Of a stretch of 10,886 nt of DNA, positions 8,291 to 10,886 are shown piece after piece. The stretch spans positions 1 to 10,886 of the forward strand of contig RZZF01000034.1 in assembly GCA_009929975.1 (NCBI GenBank), in the 5' to 3' direction. A program made the position numbers and the translations under genes. The stretch is from Clostridia bacterium (GTDB lineage Bacteria > Bacillota > Clostridia > Saccharofermentanales > UBA5734). The first letter of the stretch is position 1. Each line of letters opens with the position of its first letter. The notes beneath the pieces are model-generated. The model was not told the DNA's origin and searched no databases. It was given only the letters and a program-made list of their open reading frames with translations.

Positions 8291-10123
8291 TTGGCAGGAT
8301 TTCGCATACCAGAACAGGTCATCGAGGAGATTAAGGCCAGCAGTGAGCTGGTCTCTGTTGTCGAGCAATATGTCCGTCTGGAAAAGAAAACCGGACAGAA
8401 TTTCTTTGGCCTGTGTCCGTTTCATTCGGAAGACACCCCTTCATTCAGCGTCTCACCGTCGAAACAGATTTTCTATTGCTTCGGCTGCCATAAAGGCGGC
8501 GACGTCATCCGCTTCATCATGGAGATCGAGAAGTGTGAGTACCTGCCGGCGATCCAGCTGCTGGCCCAGCGTGCCGGGATTACTCTGCCTGAACCTGATG
8601 ATGAGGCCTACCGGCTGCGCAGTGAGAAAACCAAAGCGCTGCAGGCGATCAATCTCGAGGCGGCACGTTTTTATTATCAGAACCTGATCAGCACCGCCGG
8701 CCGTGACGCGCGGGCCTATCTGCAGAAACGGCAGATCAGTGCCCAGACGGTGCGCCGGTTCGGCCTGGGTTGCGCTCTGGCGGATTGGGATGGCCTGTAC
8801 CGCCATCTGCAGAACAAGGGGTTGGCGGATGATGTTGATCTTCTGCTGCAATCCGGTTTGCTGCGCCGCGGCAAGAGCGGCAATCTGTATGATCTGTTCC
8901 GTGAGCGGCTGATGTTTCCCATTCTTGATGTGATGGGCCGGGTCGTGGCCTTTGGCGGACGTGTCTATGATGACAGTGTTCCGAAATATATCAACTCGCC
9001 GGAAACACCGATCTACACGAAGGGCCGCCATCTTTACGGACTGAATCTGGCCAAGTCGTCAAAAGCGGGACGCCTGCTGATGGTCGAAGGGTATATGGAT
9101 GTCATCGCGCTTTATCAGGCAGGCATAGATTATACAGTTGCCGCGCTGGGTACGGCGATGACAGAAAACCAGGCACGTCTGCTGGCCAAGTACAGCGAGT
9201 CCGTGATCATCGCCTTTGACGCCGATGCCGCCGGTCAGACGGCCGCGCTGCGCAGTCTGGATATTTTGCACCAGCACGGACTCAAGGTGACCGTCCTGCA
9301 GGTTCCGGAAGGCAAGGATCCGGACGAGTTCATCCGCAACAACGGCTCAGAGCGCTTTCAAGCGCTGATTGAGCAGTCGCTGCCGCTGCTGGATTTCAAA
9401 CTGCTGGCCGCGCGGCGCGAGCACACTCATGACGGAGCCCTGGATATCCTGGCTTATCAGGATGAGGCCTGTGATGTCCTGGGCAAAGAGGAAAACGCGA
9501 TTGTGCGTGAACTGTATGCCGGCCGGCTGGCGGACGAACTGTCGGCGATGTCGGAAACGGTGCTGCGTGAGATTGAACGGCGCAGAAGCCAGAAAAAACC
9601 CGGCCAGCAGCATGATCAGCTGCGTCAGACCCTGTTGACGACCCGGCGCAGTGAACCGGCTGAACGGCACGCTCCGGCCACCCGCGATGAGATCTATCTG
9701 CTGACGCTGCTCGCGTCTGATTCCGCGATCTGGCCGGTGCTGGATCCCGGCCCGGTGGTGGAGGACTTCAGTGAAGGTTCGATGCAGACACTGGCAGCGG
9801 CCGTTCTGCCCCTGGCGGCCGACGGCCGGCTCGATATGCCGCTGTTGCTGGATCAGGCCCAGTCACTGACCGTTATGGGCCAGCCGCTCGCTGATCTTCT
9901 GGCTCAGGCCGGGATGAAGCAGGAAGAACGGTTTGGCCAGCAGGGACAGCTGGAAGCGGCGGTTGAACTGCTCAAACGCCAGCGGCGGGGCAAGCTGATG
10001 CGGCGGAAAGATGTGATCAGCCAGGCGATCATGACCGCGGACCCGGTGGAACGCGACCGGCTGAAGCAGGAACTGCTGGAAATATCACAGCAGTTGGAAA
10101 AAATGAAATCAACATCACAATAA
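8291..10123 (+). CDS. dnaG: DNA primase DnaG
   Basis: Synthesises RNA primers at the replication fork together with the replicative helicase. In the 610-residue protein an N-terminal CHC2 zinc finger has Cys42, His45, Cys63 and Cys66. The RNA-polymerase core contains RERLMFPI (204-211), and the TOPRIM domain has EGYMD (Glu266) and FDADAAG (Asp310, Asp312) for metal binding, followed by KDPDEF (342-347). Residues from about 430 on form a variable, Arg/Gln-rich linker and a helical C-terminal domain expected to bind the helicase. Length matches family members near 600. The start is the TTG at 8291: the frame upstream is open to a TGA at 8231 but has no other start, and FRIPEQVIEEIK aligns with known DnaG N-termini. 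It heads a dnaG-rpoD unit, the Firmicutes form of the macromolecular synthesis operon, 33 bp before rpoD. Confidence 0.96.
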   Translation: MAGFRIPEQVIEEIKASSELVSVVEQYVRLEKKTGQNFFGLCPFHSEDTPSFSVSPSKQIFYCFGCHKGGDVIRFIMEIEKCEYLPAIQLLAQRAGITLPEPDDEAYRLRSEKTKALQAINLEAARFYYQNLISTAGRDARAYLQKRQISAQTVRRFGLGCALADWDGLYRHLQNKGLADDVDLLLQSGLLRRGKSGNLYDLFRERLMFPILDVMGRVVAFGGRVYDDSVPKYINSPETPIYTKGRHLYGLNLAKSSKAGRLLMVEGYMDVIALYQAGIDYTVAALGTAMTENQARLLAKYSESVIIAFDADAAGQTAALRSLDILHQHGLKVTVLQVPEGKDPDEFIRNNGSERFQALIEQSLPLLDFKLLAARREHTHDGALDILAYQDEACDVLGKEENAIVRELYAGRLADELSAMSETVLREIERRRSQKKPGQQHDQLRQTLLTTRRSEPAERHAPATRDEIYLLTLLASDSAIWPVLDPGPVVEDFSEGSMQTLAAAVLPLAADGRLDMPLLLDQAQSLTVMGQPLADLLAQAGMKQEERFGQQGQLEAAVELLKRQRRGKLMRRKDVISQAIMTADPVERDRLKQELLEISQQLEKMKSTSQ

Positions 10124-10156
10124 TGATTCGATCGGATATATGAGAGAGGTATGAAC

Positions 10157-10886
10157 ATGGCAGAAAAGAAGAAAGAAACAAAAGCAAAGAAAACAACCGT
10201 CAAAGCGGACACCGCGGACAAGCCCGTTCAGGCAGAAGCGGTCATAGCGGCTGATGCCCCCGTGGTGGCGGAAACGGCTCAGGCGGCTCAAACCGAAGCG
10301 CAGCCGGAAAAGACGAAGCCAGCTGAGGCCGGAACCACGACTGAGGCGGTGGCAGAGGATGCCGGCAAAAAACCGCCGGTGAAAAAGGCCGCAGCCAAAA
10401 AAACGGTGAAGAAGAGCAGCGCGGACAGTCCGTCAGCCAGCGGATCAACCAAGGATGTCCAGCCCGAATTGATCAAGGACCTGGTCACCGTTGCCAAAGC
10501 GGAGAAAAACCGGATTTCCTATAAAGATGTCATGACGGCGATCGAAGCATCTGACCTGGATCTCGACCAGGCAGAGAAAGTGCTGGACCGGCTCGAATCC
10601 CTCGGGATCGAAGTGGTGCCGGACAACGCGGTGGAAGAAGAAGTCAGCAACGATTCTGATTCTGACCTCAGCCAGGTTGACGGTATCGGTGTGGATGATC
10701 CGGTGCGGATGTATCTCAAAGAAATCGGCAAAGTCCCCCTGCTGACAGCTGATCAGGAAAAGGAACTGGCCCAGGCGATGATCGACGGGGATGAAGACGC
10801 GAAAAACAAACTGTGCGAAGCCAATCTGCGGCTGGTCGTCAGTATCGCCAAACGGTATGTCGGCCGCGGCATGCAGTTTCTTGACC
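10157..10886 (+). CDS. rpoD: Primary RNA polymerase sigma factor RpoD/SigA (3' end beyond window)
   Basis: The housekeeping sigma factor, directing RNA polymerase to most promoters. The first 243 residues are visible. Residues 1-100 are low-complexity, rich in Lys, Ala, Glu and Thr (AKKTT at 10-14, [11 protein letters not shown] at 76-86). Residues 102-155 resemble region 1.1. Region 1.2 is [18 protein letters not shown] (180-197), and [20 protein letters not shown] (217-236) begins region 2.1. The frame is open to the window edge. I chose the ATG at 10157 because AGAGAGG (10143-10149) sits 7 nt before it; the in-frame ATG at 10151 would be only 1 nt from that site. The N-terminal extension is unusual next to B. 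subtilis SigA, which begins almost directly with region 1.1. It lies 33 bp after dnaG with no terminator, so it is probably cotranscribed. Confidence 0.95.
   Translation, partial: MAEKKKETKAKKTTVKADTADKPVQAEAVIAADAPVVAETAQAAQTEAQPEKTKPAEAGTTTEAVAEDAGKKPPVKKAAAKKTVKKSSADSPSASGSTKDVQPELIKDLVTVAKAEKNRISYKDVMTAIEASDLDLDQAEKVLDRLESLGIEVVPDNAVEEEVSNDSDSDLSQVDGIGVDDPVRMYLKEIGKVPLLTADQEKELAQAMIDGDEDAKNKLCEANLRLVVSIAKRYVGRGMQFLD

Noticed and set aside
8264..8300. GGACGCAA-like string before dnaG suggesting a cyclic-di-GMP (GEMM) riboswitch
   Set aside because: Only a few bases resemble the GEMM core; the rest of the aptamer and its paired arms cannot be drawn.
10151..10159. ATG at 10151 as the rpoD start
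   Set aside because: The AGAGAGG site would be only 1 nt away; the in-frame ATG at 10157 has proper 7-nt spacing.

Overview
The window is a compact run of bacterial housekeeping genes. The organism is most likely a moderately GC-rich Firmicute of the class Clostridia. The evidence is gene content and order: a putative topA tail coupled to the folate-dependent trmFO, queA-tgt-yajC, and dnaG-rpoD. A DUF624 (YesL-type) membrane protein, common in Gram-positive Firmicutes, sits among them. Genus cannot be read from the sequence. I see no transposase, integrase, phage gene, CRISPR array, tRNA or rRNA, and no sign of recent transfer.

Layout. Positions 2-262 hold the lysine-rich 3' end of a gene that starts before the window, probably topA (DNA topoisomerase I). 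It is coupled by a one-base stop/start overlap to trmFO (262-1656). A good sigma-70-type promoter lies across the trmFO stop codon and should drive the next gene, a DUF624 membrane protein with a long acidic tail (1713-2789). A perfectly symmetric hairpin (2821-2860) ends this gene and also the convergent dapA-dapB operon on the minus strand (4531 down to 2883), which makes diaminopimelate/lysine. Between dapA and the divergent queA is a 126-bp regulatory region. It holds a 15-bp-arm palindrome over the dapA -10 box, and a TATAAT placed so close to the queA ATG that queA looks leaderless. queA and tgt (4658-6908) overlap and make the queuosine anticodon modification. yajC (7026-7340) follows with its own likely promoter, and a strong terminator closes the block at 7383-7419.

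An HD-domain phosphohydrolase (7460-8125) comes next. A 165-bp structured leader precedes dnaG primase, which starts at a TTG (8291-10123). rpoD/sigA (from 10157) runs off the right end; its first ~100 residues are a Lys/Ala/Glu-rich extension ahead of region 1.1.

Common themes are tRNA modification (TrmFO, QueA, Tgt), initiation of replication and transcription (DnaG, SigA, probably TopA), and cell-wall/lysine precursor synthesis (DapA, DapB). I found no convincing new multi-gene system. The points most worth checking are the dapA/queA divergent control region, the Lys-rich disordered tails on the probable TopA and on SigA, the weakly translated dnaG start, and the HD protein just upstream of dnaG.
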